This document shows, in pieces, positions 8,905 through 17,642 of a stretch of DNA of 48,643 nt; position 1 is the first letter of the stretch; each line of letters begins with the position of its first letter. The position numbers were made by a program, and so were the translations under genes. Source of the stretch: Kiritimatiellia bacterium (lineage in GTDB: Bacteria > Verrucomicrobiota > Kiritimatiellia > JAFGHX01); NCBI GenBank assembly GCA_016929905.1, contig JAFGHX010000143.1, forward strand, positions 1 through 48,643. Direction: 5' to 3'. The notes below the pieces were generated by a model. The model did not search any database and was not told where the DNA came from. It saw only the letters and a program-made list of their open reading frames with translations.

Positions 8905-10212
8905 TCAGCGGTAGTGTTCCCGCATCTCCTCGTGGTACGGCAGCGCCAGGATGTCGTCGAGCAACGCCTTGGCCTGCTGCTCCGAGGTGGTCCACGGGTC
9001 CATCATGATCAACTGCAGCAGCGACTCCCTGGACCCGCGCTCGTAGGCGTCCAGTTCCATCTCCACCGGCGCCACGCGCGCGTGGAGCATGTGCGCCAGA
9101 AGCGGCCGGGGTAGGCCGCCGGTTTGGATGCCCCGGATTCCGCGCTTGCTGACCAGGAGCGGGATTTCCACGCTGAAGTTGGACGGGATCCCGGGCACGA
9201 AGTTGCCGGTGTTGAGCGTGTTGTCGACCAGCACGCGCGGGATGTCGCACGCGATCGATTCGATGATGGGAATCATGTGCATGCCCGAGGACTCGGACGG
9301 TGCGGCCCGATCGGTGACTTGCCTGGACGGGTCGCGGAGCAACTCGGTCAACTCGGCGATCGTCTTGTTGCGCCTGATCTGAAGGCTCTGCCGGCGCGCC
9401 TGTTTGGTCATGTCGCGGTCCGGATCGGAGTGATACCACCACGGCCCGCCTTCGAGGATCACGGGGTACACGCCGAATCGGCGATAGAGATCCACGTGCA
9501 CAGGCGAGAAATCGCCGCAGGGTTTCTCGGTTCCCGTATGCGCGTCGAGGTAGCGGTCGAGTATGGGAAAGATGTCCTCGCCGCGGTAGTAGCCGCGGGT
9601 CAGCCATACGTAGTGATTTACGCCCGCCAGCTCGAAGGTGAACGCTTCGGCATCCAGCCCCAGGCGCTTGGCCACGCCGCGGGTTGCCGTTGCCGCGCTG
9701 CACAGCCCGACGAGATTCAGGCGCGGGTACTTGCGGCCCAGATAGGTGACGCCCGCCAGGACCGGATTGGCCAGCAGCAGCAGCCAGGCGTCCGGGCACA
9801 GCTCGGACATGTCGGCGACGATGTCGTCCCAGAGCCTGTACTGGTAGAAGTTGATCCAGAATGCCTCGTCGTGCATGACGTGGAAGCTGCCGCCGAGCCG
9901 GTAGCCGTGCCGGATCCCGATCGCCCACCCTTCGTCAAGCCGGTCGTGCCCGGCCGCCAGCGCGGTGTTCAGCACGAAATCCGCGCCATCGAGCGACTCG
10001 CGGCGGTCCGTTGTCGCGTGCAGGTCGAGCTTTGCGCCGACCTCCTCCGCGTAGCGCCGGCACAGACCGTGCGCCAGATCGAGACGCTCCCGATTGACGT
10101 CCATGAAGGACACCGTGCTGCCGTGCAGATTGGACGTCATGCAAATGTCGCGAATGATACCCAGCGTGAACGCCGCGCTGCCCGCTCCGAGAATGCTGAT
10201 CTTCGTTGCCAT
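8905..10212 (-). CDS. Family 4 glycosidase (NAD/Mn-dependent alpha-glucosidase/galactosidase type)
   Basis: A 435-aa protein beginning MATKISILGAGSAAFTLG, the Rossmann NAD-binding loop of GH4. The NP motif (residues 149-150), Cys171 in VGLCSA and His200 in GVNHYVW match the nucleotide- and metal-binding positions of the family. GH4 enzymes oxidise C3 transiently and eliminate the glycosidic bond, and usually act in the cytoplasm on imported disaccharides or phosphorylated sugars. The residue after Cys171 is Ser, where many alpha-galactosidases have His, so specificity should not be assumed. GGGAGGAG just upstream supports ATG 10212. The gene diverges from an AraC regulator 118 bp away, its likely regulator. 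Confidence 0.87.
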   Translation of the reverse strand: MATKISILGAGSAAFTLGIIRDICMTSNLHGSTVSFMDVNRERLDLAHGLCRRYAEEVGAKLDLHATTDRRESLDGADFVLNTALAAGHDRLDEGWAIGIRHGYRLGGSFHVMHDEAFWINFYQYRLWDDIVADMSELCPDAWLLLLANPVLAGVTYLGRKYPRLNLVGLCSAATATRGVAKRLGLDAEAFTFELAGVNHYVWLTRGYYRGEDIFPILDRYLDAHTGTEKPCGDFSPVHVDLYRRFGVYPVILEGGPWWYHSDPDRDMTKQARRQSLQIRRNKTIAELTELLRDPSRQVTDRAAPSESSGMHMIPIIESIACDIPRVLVDNTLNTGNFVPGIPSNFSVEIPLLVSKRGIRGIQTGGLPRPLLAHMLHARVAPVEMELDAYERGSRESLLQLIMMDPWTTSEQQAKALLDDILALPYHEEMREHYR

Positions 10213-10330
10213 CTCAACTCCTCCCAACCGACCGTTCCGCCCAGAATACGGGCTCGGCAGAAGTGCCCGCGCCTGGTATTCTCTAGCCGGTTTCGGCCCG
10301 GTCCGTCCATTGCGAGACAGACAAGAAGAC

Positions 10331-11218
10331 ATGCAAAAGCGACAAAAACCCGGCCCGCCAACGCTGTACAAAGAGTTCCCCCTGTCGCCGGCATTTCCTC
10401 TGTGGGTCTGCAGAGGAGTCCCGGAAGCCGACGGCGGGTCCGCGCACGGGACACTGGTCGAGCGGCACAGCGGACTGGAGATCGGTTACTGCCATGAGGG
10501 CGAAGGCGTCGTCTCGGTGGCGGGCCGCGTCTTCCTTTTCGGGGCGCGCTCCATCGTGGTGGTGCCCCCCATGGTCCCGCATGGTACGTGGGGACCGGAA
10601 GGCTTGGGCAGTACGTGGTCTTATCTGCTGGCGGACCCTGTCAGGCTGCTCGGGGGGCTCGGCAAGAACGCCGATTTGCTTGACCCCACCAGATTCTCCG
10701 GGCCGAAGTGCCCCAGTGTGTTTGCCGGCGCCGAGCACCCGGAGATCGAACGTTTGCTCACCGACATCCTGGAGGAAGACGAGCGGAAGAACCGTCTGCA
10801 CGAGGAGGCCATCCGCGGATACCTCTTGGCCCTGCTTGTCGCCTTGAACCGTATCGCCGGGCCCGCGCCCCGCAAGGCCGACACGCCCGCCCGGCCAGGC
10901 GCGGTCGAGCGCATTATCCCGGCGCTGCGGCACATACAGTGCGAGTACGCCCGGAAAATCTCCGCCGACGGACTGGCCAAGACCTGCGGCATGGGAAAGT
11001 CAAGTTTTCGTCAGACTTTCAGCCAGGTCATGGGTAAAGGCCCGTACGAGTACTTGACGGAATACCGCATTGCCATCGCCTGCCTCGAGTTGCGCGAGGC
11101 CCGCAAGACCGTCGAGGCCGTCGCCTGGGACAACGGGTTCCCCACCGTCTCCTGCTTTCTGCGCAAGTTCAGAGACATCATGCACATGACGCCGAGCCAA
11201 TGGGCAAAGCAGCGGTAG
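10331..11218 (+). CDS. AraC-family transcriptional regulator
   Basis: A 295-aa protein. Residues ~25-110 form a cupin-like sensor (GLEIGYCHEGEGVVSVAG, then VVVPPMVPHG). Residues ~195-295 are the double helix-turn-helix domain with the AraC signature near the end (AVAWDNGFPTVSCFLRKFR, then MTPSQWAKQR). It is expected to bind a sugar or oligosaccharide and control the divergent GH4 gene and the following membrane protein, whose start lies 3 bp after this stop. The 118-bp intergenic region would hold its operator; I see no clean repeat there. The start at ATG 10331 is the first that keeps the sensor intact. Confidence 0.85.
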   Translation: MQKRQKPGPPTLYKEFPLSPAFPLWVCRGVPEADGGSAHGTLVERHSGLEIGYCHEGEGVVSVAGRVFLFGARSIVVVPPMVPHGTWGPEGLGSTWSYLLADPVRLLGGLGKNADLLDPTRFSGPKCPSVFAGAEHPEIERLLTDILEEDERKNRLHEEAIRGYLLALLVALNRIAGPAPRKADTPARPGAVERIIPALRHIQCEYARKISADGLAKTCGMGKSSFRQTFSQVMGKGPYEYLTEYRIAIACLELREARKTVEAVAWDNGFPTVSCFLRKFRDIMHMTPSQWAKQR

Positions 11219-11221
11219 GCT

Positions 11222-14062
11222 ATGCGCGCGAGCCCTGCAAACACAAACAGAATAACGGCCCGGTCCCTGGTGCTCGGCATCCTCTTTGCGGCCCTGTTTG
11301 CCATTCTGACGGTCTATTTCGAGAACAGGAAGTACTTGATCCCGACCGCCAACCAGATCCCGGTCTTACCCTACATGTTGCTGCTGACGAGCGTGCTGCT
11401 GCTGAACCCGCTGTGCCGGTTGCTGCGGGTCGTCAGGCAGCTCTCCATGGCCGAAATTCTCGTGGTGTTCACCATGGGGATGGTGTCGTCGGGAATCTCG
11501 ACTTTCGGGCTCTCCGCACAGTTGGTGCCGGTGATCGGGGCGCCGTTCAACCAGCATTGGAACACCCAGCAGACGGAGTGGAACCGGTATGTTGTTCCGT
11601 TCCTGAACGAGCATTTCTTCATCTCTGAACCCGGCATTCGTGCGGCGGCGCGCGATTACTGTGACGCCGTGGATGAAGCACGGGAAATGAGAAAGGTTGA
11701 CGAGATGACCGCGCGCGACCGGGGTGCAGCCGAGACCGTGGCGACGGGGGCCGCATACCCTTCGCAGGAGGCGGCACAGCAGATGGAGCGGATTCGCTCT
11801 CAGGCGGAATTGATCGCCGAACGCAAGGCGGTCCTCGTTGCCCTCGAAGAGAATGCGATGAAGAAGGTGGCGGTCTTTCGGCGCGGGCTGCCCCGAGAAC
11901 TGCGCGCCTACCCCGGCTTCCTGCCCCTGGCGGGAGACGACGCGAACAGCTACTTCGGGCGGATGGGGCGGTTGGTCTACGGCAAGCGCGCGGCGCAGCA
12001 CCTGCGCCGCGCGCTCGCCGCCATGCGGGCGCTGCCCTCGGATGCCACGCTCAGCGCGGAGGCACGCCGCGCCGTCGCCGGCCGCTTGAAGATCGCCGCG
12101 GACATTCTCGCGCCGCTCGGCGCGGCGGACGAGTGCGAATCCGCCAAGCTTGCCCTTGGCGAACGGGACACGGAGTTGGCCGCCGCTATCGTCGAATTTG
12201 ACCGGTGCCTTGTCGAGCTGAACGAGCGCAAGCGGCGCGTCGCGGCGGAAGCCGCCAAGGGGCTCGCCAGGGAGATTCGGAAGCTCGAGCGCAGAAAGGA
12301 GCGCCTCAACCAGAGCCGCGAGAAACTCGCGACGAGGCTGGAACGAGCCCTGTTGCAGATTGAGGTCACGGCCCGTGTCGCGGCTGTGCTGACAGACCTG
12401 AAGGAGTTGCGAAACGCGTTGAGCGGGGAACAGGCCGCGCCGCATCCCGTTGCCGCCGTGCGCCGCCGCATCAACGACGCGCTCGCCCGGTTCCCGTCCT
12501 TCGACGCGTCCTGGCGGCGCTGCCTGCTGGGTGACGTGCCCTGGTGGCACTGGACCAAGCCGCTGCTGCGCTGGGGCCTGCTCATCGGTTTCACCTACAT
12601 CCTGCTGATGACGTTCAACGTGCTGATCTTCCGGCAGTGGGCGCACAACGAGAAGCTGATCTATCCCTTGGCCGAATTGCCCGAAATCCTGGTCGGCCGT
12701 GAGGACGGCGGCACTCGCGTGGTCCCCGACGTGTTTCGCAGCGGCCTGTTCTGGCTCGGCCTCGCCGTCTCCGGCGGGTTCATGGGGTGGAATTTGCTCG
12801 CCAAGACCGGGGCGGTTCCGGGGCTGAAGCCGTTCGATCTCGGGAACTGGTGGGGCGAGTACACCCGCAATACCGCATTGGCCGGCCTCGGTTCGGCCGG
12901 CCGGTCGTCCATCTTCTTCACCATGATCGGCCTCGCCTTTCTCATCCCCAAGCACGTATCCTTCTCCATGTGGTTCTTCTACGTTCTGTTCATGGTCCAG
13001 ACGCTCGTGCTCGTCTGGACCGGCTACGGCGTCAGCCTGCGCTCTTTTCCCTCGGAATGGTGGTATACCTGGAACTTCTGCAGCGCGGAGGCAAGCGGGG
13101 CGTTGGTTGTCTTTGCCTCCGTTGTCCTGTTCAAGTGCCGGAAATACCTGCTGTCCGCTTTGTGGCCGGCTTCCGTGCGGGACCTGGCGGTAGACGACCG
13201 GCGCGAGCTTCGAATTTCCTCCGCGCTTTTCCTCGCGTGCTCGGCAGGACTCGTCGTGACGCTGTGGCGGGGCATGGGCGCCAACCTCTACTACGCCGTC
13301 TTCGCGTATGCTATCATTATGGTCGTGACGATCGGACTCGTACGCGCCGTGGCCGAGGGCGGCGTCCTCGGGTTCCAGGCGCACATCGGCCCGTTTCATT
13401 TTGTCCGACACCTGTTCGGGTTCAACAAAGCGTGGACCTCGGCTTCGCTGTTCGCCCCGCTGATGGTCTATCACGCCGTACTGTTCCTCGACATTAAAAC
13501 CTTCATCGCGCCGGCCATGGCGAATTGCCTGAAGATCCGCGATGACCTCCGGCTGGCGCGAGGCCGGTTCCATGCGGCGATGGCTCTGGCCATCTTCGGC
13601 TCCGCCGCGGTCGCCGTCGTGGTGACCCTCATGATGTGCTACGACACCGGCGCGGACGCCATGCACCGCTGGTTCCACGTCGGCTTCCCGCAGGGGCTCT
13701 TCAACCGAGTGGCGGATGTGGCCAAAACCCCGCCGACGCCGACCTCCGACGGTGCGCTCTGGCTGCTGTTCGGCGCCGGCGCCATGGCGGCGCTCCTCTT
13801 CTTCCGCCAGCGCATCTTCTGGCTGCCGCATCCCATCGGGCTCATTATGCTCGTGAATCCCCTCATCGGGGGCCATTGGTTCTCCATCCTGCTCGGCTGG
13901 ATGGCCAAGACGCTGGTCGCCAAGTACGGGAACAAGAGCGTGTACGTACGGGCCCGTGGGTTCTTCGTCGGCCTCATTGTCGGAGAGATCGCGATCGTCG
14001 CCCTCGCCATGACGCTCTCCTATGCCATGAACAAGAACCTAGGGATCGATCTGAACCGGTGA
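11222..14062 (+). CDS. Large multi-spanning membrane protein, DUF6785/DUF6784-like, with coiled-coil insert
   Basis: A 946-aa protein starting 3 bp after the AraC gene, so probably cotranscribed. Hydrophobic segments lie at about residues 15-35, 47-67 and 75-98, followed by a soluble stretch to ~445, then many segments to the end (FTYILLMTFNVLIF onward). The membrane part resembles DUF6785/DUF6784 proteins common in planctomycete and lentisphaere genomes, which look transporter-like. The soluble stretch is charged and alanine-rich, with heptad-like helices (EIRKLERRKERLNQ), and makes the protein roughly 300 aa longer than relatives I recall. The neighbourhood suggests transport or sensing of the sugar handled by GH4. 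No function is established. Confidence 0.65.
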   Translation: MRASPANTNRITARSLVLGILFAALFAILTVYFENRKYLIPTANQIPVLPYMLLLTSVLLLNPLCRLLRVVRQLSMAEILVVFTMGMVSSGISTFGLSAQLVPVIGAPFNQHWNTQQTEWNRYVVPFLNEHFFISEPGIRAAARDYCDAVDEAREMRKVDEMTARDRGAAETVATGAAYPSQEAAQQMERIRSQAELIAERKAVLVALEENAMKKVAVFRRGLPRELRAYPGFLPLAGDDANSYFGRMGRLVYGKRAAQHLRRALAAMRALPSDATLSAEARRAVAGRLKIAADILAPLGAADECESAKLALGERDTELAAAIVEFDRCLVELNERKRRVAAEAAKGLAREIRKLERRKERLNQSREKLATRLERALLQIEVTARVAAVLTDLKELRNALSGEQAAPHPVAAVRRRINDALARFPSFDASWRRCLLGDVPWWHWTKPLLRWGLLIGFTYILLMTFNVLIFRQWAHNEKLIYPLAELPEILVGREDGGTRVVPDVFRSGLFWLGLAVSGGFMGWNLLAKTGAVPGLKPFDLGNWWGEYTRNTALAGLGSAGRSSIFFTMIGLAFLIPKHVSFSMWFFYVLFMVQTLVLVWTGYGVSLRSFPSEWWYTWNFCSAEASGALVVFASVVLFKCRKYLLSALWPASVRDLAVDDRRELRISSALFLACSAGLVVTLWRGMGANLYYAVFAYAIIMVVTIGLVRAVAEGGVLGFQAHIGPFHFVRHLFGFNKAWTSASLFAPLMVYHAVLFLDIKTFIAPAMANCLKIRDDLRLARGRFHAAMALAIFGSAAVAVVVTLMMCYDTGADAMHRWFHVGFPQGLFNRVADVAKTPPTPTSDGALWLLFGAGAMAALLFFRQRIFWLPHPIGLIMLVNPLIGGHWFSILLGWMAKTLVAKYGNKSVYVRARGFFVGLIVGEIAIVALAMTLSYAMNKNLGIDLNR

Positions 14063-14123
14063 GGTCATGTGTCATCTTTGCAGCCCGGTGCGCATATGCC
14101 CTGTGCAGGGCTGTGCGTGGGGG

Positions 14124-15241
14124 CCGTGAGAGGCGAGGGGGTCAGGTCTTTAACATATTAATTATGGTTTTCTGTGCCTTTTCGACCCTACGCTTGAATC
14201 TGCGGTCGGTTGCTATCGCTTGACGTACGCGTCTTGTCGCCAGAGACACTGCCGCTTGGCCTATTCCGAAGTGTTGTGCGATGGCACGTTGTTCCGCGCG
14301 AGATATCTCTCGGCACAGATAGATCACAAGGTCCCGCGTTTCTCTGCCATAGCGGGTGCGACGTGTGACTGATCCTGCGGGAAGCTTCAGTGCCCTCGAG
14401 GCCGTCTCCATTACCGCCTCTGCCGAGGGGCGATCGGACCACGCTTCGTGCGCCACAATTTGGCGGCTCAACTCCTGCCCGGCGAACAGCATTTCCTCTA
14501 TTTGTCTTCCGAATCCCTCGCTCCCCAGATACGTCTGGCGCTTCACCTCCTTGAGCGGACTCATCGGATCCTCCATCAGTCGCCCCAAGGCATATTCCCG
14601 GAACCGGCTGCGCCCCGCCGCCTTAGTTCGCACTCCCAATTCACCCCAGACCACATCGCACAAGACCGGCGGGGTGCGCTTCTTCTTCAGCGCTCGCGTG
14701 TAGTCCCACCAGCTGCTCCATGGGTAGTCGTCGAGAATTCGCACGCGTTCCTCGAAGGGTTTCTGCTTCACCGTCTTGATGCGCACCGGATTCAGGTGCA
14801 CGTACGCGGCCACCGTTAGCAGGTAGTTCTCCTCTTCCATCACGATCGCTTTGTAGCGTCCCTGGAACATGTGTCCGGCACGGTCATGTCGCACGTTGTA
14901 CCAGGTCGAATACGCACCGTTGAGATCGTGCATGAAGCGGTTCAGATTGGCACGCGCCGTCCGTGCCACGAGGTGGTAGTGGTTCTCCATCAGGACATAG
15001 GCGTATAGCGTCACCTCGTAGTATTCGAGGTTTTCGGCGAGCACATCGACGAAATGCCAGCGATCCTTGTCGTCCGAAAAAATCGTGCCGCGCTCCTGCC
15101 CGCGGGAGGTAATGTGGTACAAGGCGTCCGGGTACTCGATGCGTAAGGGTCTGGCCATGATGCCACCCTAGAATGGTCGACCCGGGGGTGTCAAGTATAA
15201 ATTAATATGTTAAAGACCTGACCCCTCCGCCTCTCGGGCGG
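14124..15241 (-). mobile_element. REP-associated transposase element with inverted ends
   Basis: The left end (14124-14163) and right end (15201-15241, inverted) share gaggcg, a g-rich run, then tcaggtctttaacatattaatt. They bracket one transposase gene on the minus strand. The left end also encodes the last residues of the transposase (NMLKT then stop). A solo copy of the same end sits at 5501-5540. The element lies between the membrane-protein gene and the 3' end of the uroporphyrinogen-decarboxylase-family gene, whose final codons and stop come from the element. Confidence 0.8.
14142..15158 (-). CDS. REP-associated tyrosine transposase (Y1/HUH family)
   Basis: A 338-aa protein. The N-terminal Y1 transposase domain starts MARPLRIEYPDALYHITSRG, carries the HUH metal-binding motif in ENHYHLV (~85-91), and has the Tyr-containing helix AAYVHLNPVRIKTV. 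The C-terminal part (~260-330, EQRAIAQHFGIGQAAVSLAT) is a DnaA-type or HTH DNA-binding domain seen in many RAYT proteins. Such enzymes cut single-stranded DNA at repeat hairpins and move or amplify short palindromic sequences. The gene looks intact. It could act in trans on the solo end at 5501. Confidence 0.88.
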   Translation of the reverse strand: MARPLRIEYPDALYHITSRGQERGTIFSDDKDRWHFVDVLAENLEYYEVTLYAYVLMENHYHLVARTARANLNRFMHDLNGAYSTWYNVRHDRAGHMFQGRYKAIVMEEENYLLTVAAYVHLNPVRIKTVKQKPFEERVRILDDYPWSSWWDYTRALKKKRTPPVLCDVVWGELGVRTKAAGRSRFREYALGRLMEDPMSPLKEVKRQTYLGSEGFGRQIEEMLFAGQELSRQIVAHEAWSDRPSAEAVMETASRALKLPAGSVTRRTRYGRETRDLVIYLCREISRAEQRAIAQHFGIGQAAVSLATRRVRQAIATDRRFKRRVEKAQKTIINMLKT

Positions 15242-16299
15242 ATTGCGGTGAGCGTTTCGGCCTGGGCCAGGATCTTTCTGGCCTCGTTCACGCTGGATGC
15301 GGTGCTGACGAGCAGCACGCCGCGCAGGCCGGTGAAGCGGAGCAGGTCTTCGATCTGATCGGGCTTGACGCCGATGTAGAAGATCTTCTTGCCGAGCAGG
15401 TTCCGCACGGCCTCGCGGTGCGCGGGCTGCATGTCGAGCGGGTTCTGGATGGTGAGCATGGAGATGCCGTCCACCTCGCCGAACGCCGCGATCTGGTGGT
15501 TGCCTTCCTTGTGGACCTCGATGAGCGTGCGGGTGAACGCGCCCGAAAGCCGGCGGTCGTGTTCCTGGATGAACTGGCGGTAGCAGTCAGGGCTGTACAG
15601 GACGGAGGCGTCCTCGGTGGTGGCGCAGGAGTTCTGCGGCATCCACAAAGACCAGTCGCACACTTCGCCGCCGAGCAGATCCTGAGGGGCGCCGATGTTC
15701 CCGCTGTTCCAACGGCCAAACTCGATGAGCAGATCGGTGACGCGCGTGGCAAAGCGTTGGACGCCCTCCGGGTCGTCATAGAAGGCGTAGAGCAGTTTCT
15801 CGGCTCCGAACAGGGCGGACATCGTGTCGGAGACGCCTTCCACCTCGTAGGTGCCGACGGCGTACCGGCCCCGCGCGCGTTCGAGCATGAGGTCGCAATC
15901 GGCGCGAAAGCGCGTGCCCCATTCGTTGTCCCAGTCCAGGTGCAGGTTGCCGGTTTCGCCCAGGTCATTGATGATGGGTATCGACCAGACGGTTTCGGCG
16001 GCGGCGCGGATTGGCGAGCCGCACAGGGCGGAGATCAGCGCGTGACCGTACTGCGGGTGGACCATGGGGAAGGATTCGTCCGGGACCAGGGCCTGTGCGG
16101 CGAACTTCGCCTCCATCTCCTCGAGATAGTCCTCCGGCCTGCCGAAGAACGTGCCGTCCGCCTTCTTGGGGTGTTTGGCGGGGTAGGGGATGCGGACGCA
16201 CATGGGAACGCGGTCGAGCGGGTCTTCGAGGGCCCAGAGCCGGCGCATGCGCTCGACCGCCTCGGTGAGGTTTGGCTTGAATTCCAGGGCGTCCGTCAT
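15202..16299 (-). CDS. Uroporphyrinogen decarboxylase-family protein, 3' end altered by RAYT insertion
   Basis: A 365-aa TIM-barrel protein of the URO-D/methyltransferase-like superfamily. Relatives in this phylum carry the segments LLYAFYDDPEGVQRF and DWSLWMPQN and the C-terminal GLRGVLLVSTASSVNEARK. These are generally not haem enzymes but methyl-transfer or unknown proteins clustered with sugar genes. ATG 16299 was chosen because the upstream frame is low-quality and repeat-like. The last ~10 residues (RGGGVRSLTY) and the stop are supplied by the adjacent REP-transposase end, so the native C-terminus is lost or trimmed. Function is probably retained because the barrel is nearly complete. 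Confidence 0.75.
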   Translation of the reverse strand: MTDALEFKPNLTEAVERMRRLWALEDPLDRVPMCVRIPYPAKHPKKADGTFFGRPEDYLEEMEAKFAAQALVPDESFPMVHPQYGHALISALCGSPIRAAAETVWSIPIINDLGETGNLHLDWDNEWGTRFRADCDLMLERARGRYAVGTYEVEGVSDTMSALFGAEKLLYAFYDDPEGVQRFATRVTDLLIEFGRWNSGNIGAPQDLLGGEVCDWSLWMPQNSCATTEDASVLYSPDCYRQFIQEHDRRLSGAFTRTLIEVHKEGNHQIAAFGEVDGISMLTIQNPLDMQPAHREAVRNLLGKKIFYIGVKPDQIEDLLRFTGLRGVLLVSTASSVNEARKILAQAETLTAIRPRGGGVRSLTY

Positions 16300-16605
16300 C
16301 ACCGGTGAGTCTGACGCACGCTGCCGTGCGGATCCAGCGCGGGAACGCCGGAAAACCGGGCAAAAACGACGAGTTTCTCGGGAATCGAGGATTCCGCCGA
16401 CAACCACGGTTGGCCTCCTCGAGTCGCGCCGCCTCCCCCTCGGGCGCGACACGTGCAGCGGTCGGTTCGCAGGCCCCTTGTACCGGCCCTTTGCTTCGGT
16501 GCTACTCGAAGGCGATCAGCAGAAGCTGCCCTTTGCGGCTGAATTTCCTTGTGTTCGGCGTCCGGGGTGTTATCATAGCGTCGGAATATGTAATCATGGA
16601 GGTAC
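16300..16605. other. 306-bp gap between divergent genes with a weak shared motif
   Basis: This region separates the URO-D-family gene from the toxin-antitoxin pair. The only item noted is GCCGGAAAACC followed by CAAAAAC at 16347-16367. It is related to the GGTTTTCCGGC motif at 26263-26273 upstream of the beta-helix gene. A possible -10-like tatcat lies near 16570, ahead of the antitoxin. No gene, tRNA or repeat was recognised. Confidence 0.3.
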
Positions 16606-16611
16606 ATGCCC

Positions 16612-16857
16612 ATGGTTCGAACGCAGATTCAACTGACGGATGAATTGGCGGCGCACGTGAAGGAAGCTGCCGCCCGGCAGCATGTGTCTATGGCGGGATT
16701 GATTCGCCGGGCGCTCGCCGAGTTCCTGGCTTCGTCTGCCAGCGTCGGTGACGAGCGTTATGCTCGCGCATTGGGCGCCGCGGGGCGATTTGCGTCCGGC
16801 CGGCGGGACTTGTCGCATGAGCATGACGCGCACTTCGCGGAGGCGTCGCGCAAATGA
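16612..16857 (+). CDS. Ribbon-helix-helix antitoxin (VapB-type)
   Basis: An 81-aa protein. The first ~45 residues (RTQIQLTDELAAHVKEAA, then LIRRALAEFL) form a CopG/Arc ribbon-helix-helix DNA-binding fold; the acidic tail would wrap the toxin. GGAGG at 16598-16602 is 9 bases before ATG 16612 but only 3 before ATG 16606, so 16612 is preferred. Its stop overlaps the toxin start (ATGA, 16854-16857), the usual TA arrangement with the antitoxin first. It should repress its own promoter. Confidence 0.85.
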   Translation: MVRTQIQLTDELAAHVKEAAARQHVSMAGLIRRALAEFLASSASVGDERYARALGAAGRFASGRRDLSHEHDAHFAEASRK

Positions 16858-17252
16858 GCTGCTTCGTGGACACCTCCGCGCTGCTCGCCGTGTTGGACAG
16901 GGACGACGACAATCATGCAAAGGCGAAGCGTGGTTGGCAACGGCTTCTGGCGGCGAAAGAGCCCCTGGTCACGACAAGCTACGTGCTTGTGGAGACATTC
17001 GCTATTCTGCAACATCGCATCGGTCTTGCGGCCGCGAGGACGCTGAACGACGATATCTACCCAATTCTCACGGTCGACTGGATCGGGCAGACATTGCACG
17101 AGAAGGGCGCCGGAAGCGTGCTTGCGTCCGGGCGCCGGAAGCTGAGCCTGGTAGACTGCGTCAGCTTCGATGTCATGCGACAGCGCGGGCTGCGTCGCGT
17201 CTTCGCCTTCGACAAGCATTTCAGCGAACAGGGATTCGCATCGGTTCCATAG
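16854..17252 (+). CDS. PIN-domain toxin (VapC-type ribonuclease)
   Basis: A 132-aa PIN protein with the complete acidic catalytic set: Asp6 (FVDTSAL), Glu47 (VLVETFA), Asp101 (LVDCVSF) and Asp120 (FAFDKHF). These coordinate Mg/Mn for RNA cleavage; VapC toxins usually cut tRNA or rRNA. It overlaps the antitoxin gene by 4 bp. Its stop is only 3 bp from a fragment of an ECF sigma gene, which suggests that the TA module landed in or replaced part of that gene. Confidence 0.88.
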   Translation: MSCFVDTSALLAVLDRDDDNHAKAKRGWQRLLAAKEPLVTTSYVLVETFAILQHRIGLAAARTLNDDIYPILTVDWIGQTLHEKGAGSVLASGRRKLSLVDCVSFDVMRQRGLRRVFAFDKHFSEQGFASVP

Positions 17253-17255
17253 TCT

Positions 17256-17357
17256 GAGGGGGACGGGCAGCAGGCCGAGGACGCGGCGCAAGCGGTGTTC
17301 ATCGTATTCGCGCGGAAAGCGGCGAAGATCCGGAAGGCGAAGGCGGGTCGTCGGTAA
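17256..17357 (+). pseudogene. Relic of an ECF sigma factor (region 2 fragment)
   Basis: The 33-codon frame (EGDGQQAEDAAQAVFIVFAR, ending in RR then TAA) matches residues around EDAAQAVFILFAQKAATIRS of the sigma-fusion gene at 17643, with roughly 85 % nucleotide identity by eye over its first ~78 bases. There is no start codon, no upstream half and no region 4. It is the remains of a paralogous sigma gene, with its 5' part missing where the VapBC pair begins. Confidence 0.75.
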
Positions 17358-17453
17358 TCGTTCCTGTCTACCCCGTCAATTCCCTTCCGTCAGACGCCTC
17401 CATTCAGTAGTATTCCAGACATAAGATTCCGTCGAAAGACCCTCGATCGAGGC

Positions 17454-17518
17454 GGCGGGCGTGGAAGCCCGCCCTCCGAAAACGCAACATGTGGCGCCGT
17501 TGGAGGGCGCGGTTCCAC
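17454..17518. repeat. Intergenic hairpin-forming repeat
   Basis: GGCGGGC (17454-17460) pairs with GCCCGCC (17467-17473). A larger imperfect pairing links gtggaagcccgccctcc (17461-17477) with ggagggcgcggttccac (17502-17518). It lies in the 390-bp gap between the toxin and the sigma-fusion gene. Apart from the sigma relic, the gap shows no other feature. Confidence 0.55.
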
Positions 17519-17642
17519 CCGCACCGGGTTTTTTCAACGGAACCGACATAATATCCTGCAACGGCCCGTTCGGGCCATCGCCGCCGACTTTTTTGTGAGG
17601 ATCCAGAGCCCAGCGCACACTCCTGGACGGGAGAAATCGAAT

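Noticed and set aside
11366..13876. An 836-codon minus-strand frame opposite the membrane protein gene
   Set aside because: Shadow of the codon bias of the real gene; charged composition without domains.
15202..16299. Haem-biosynthetic uroporphyrinogen decarboxylase (hemE)
   Set aside because: Sequence resembles the divergent URO-D-like group found with sugar genes, and no other haem genes are present.
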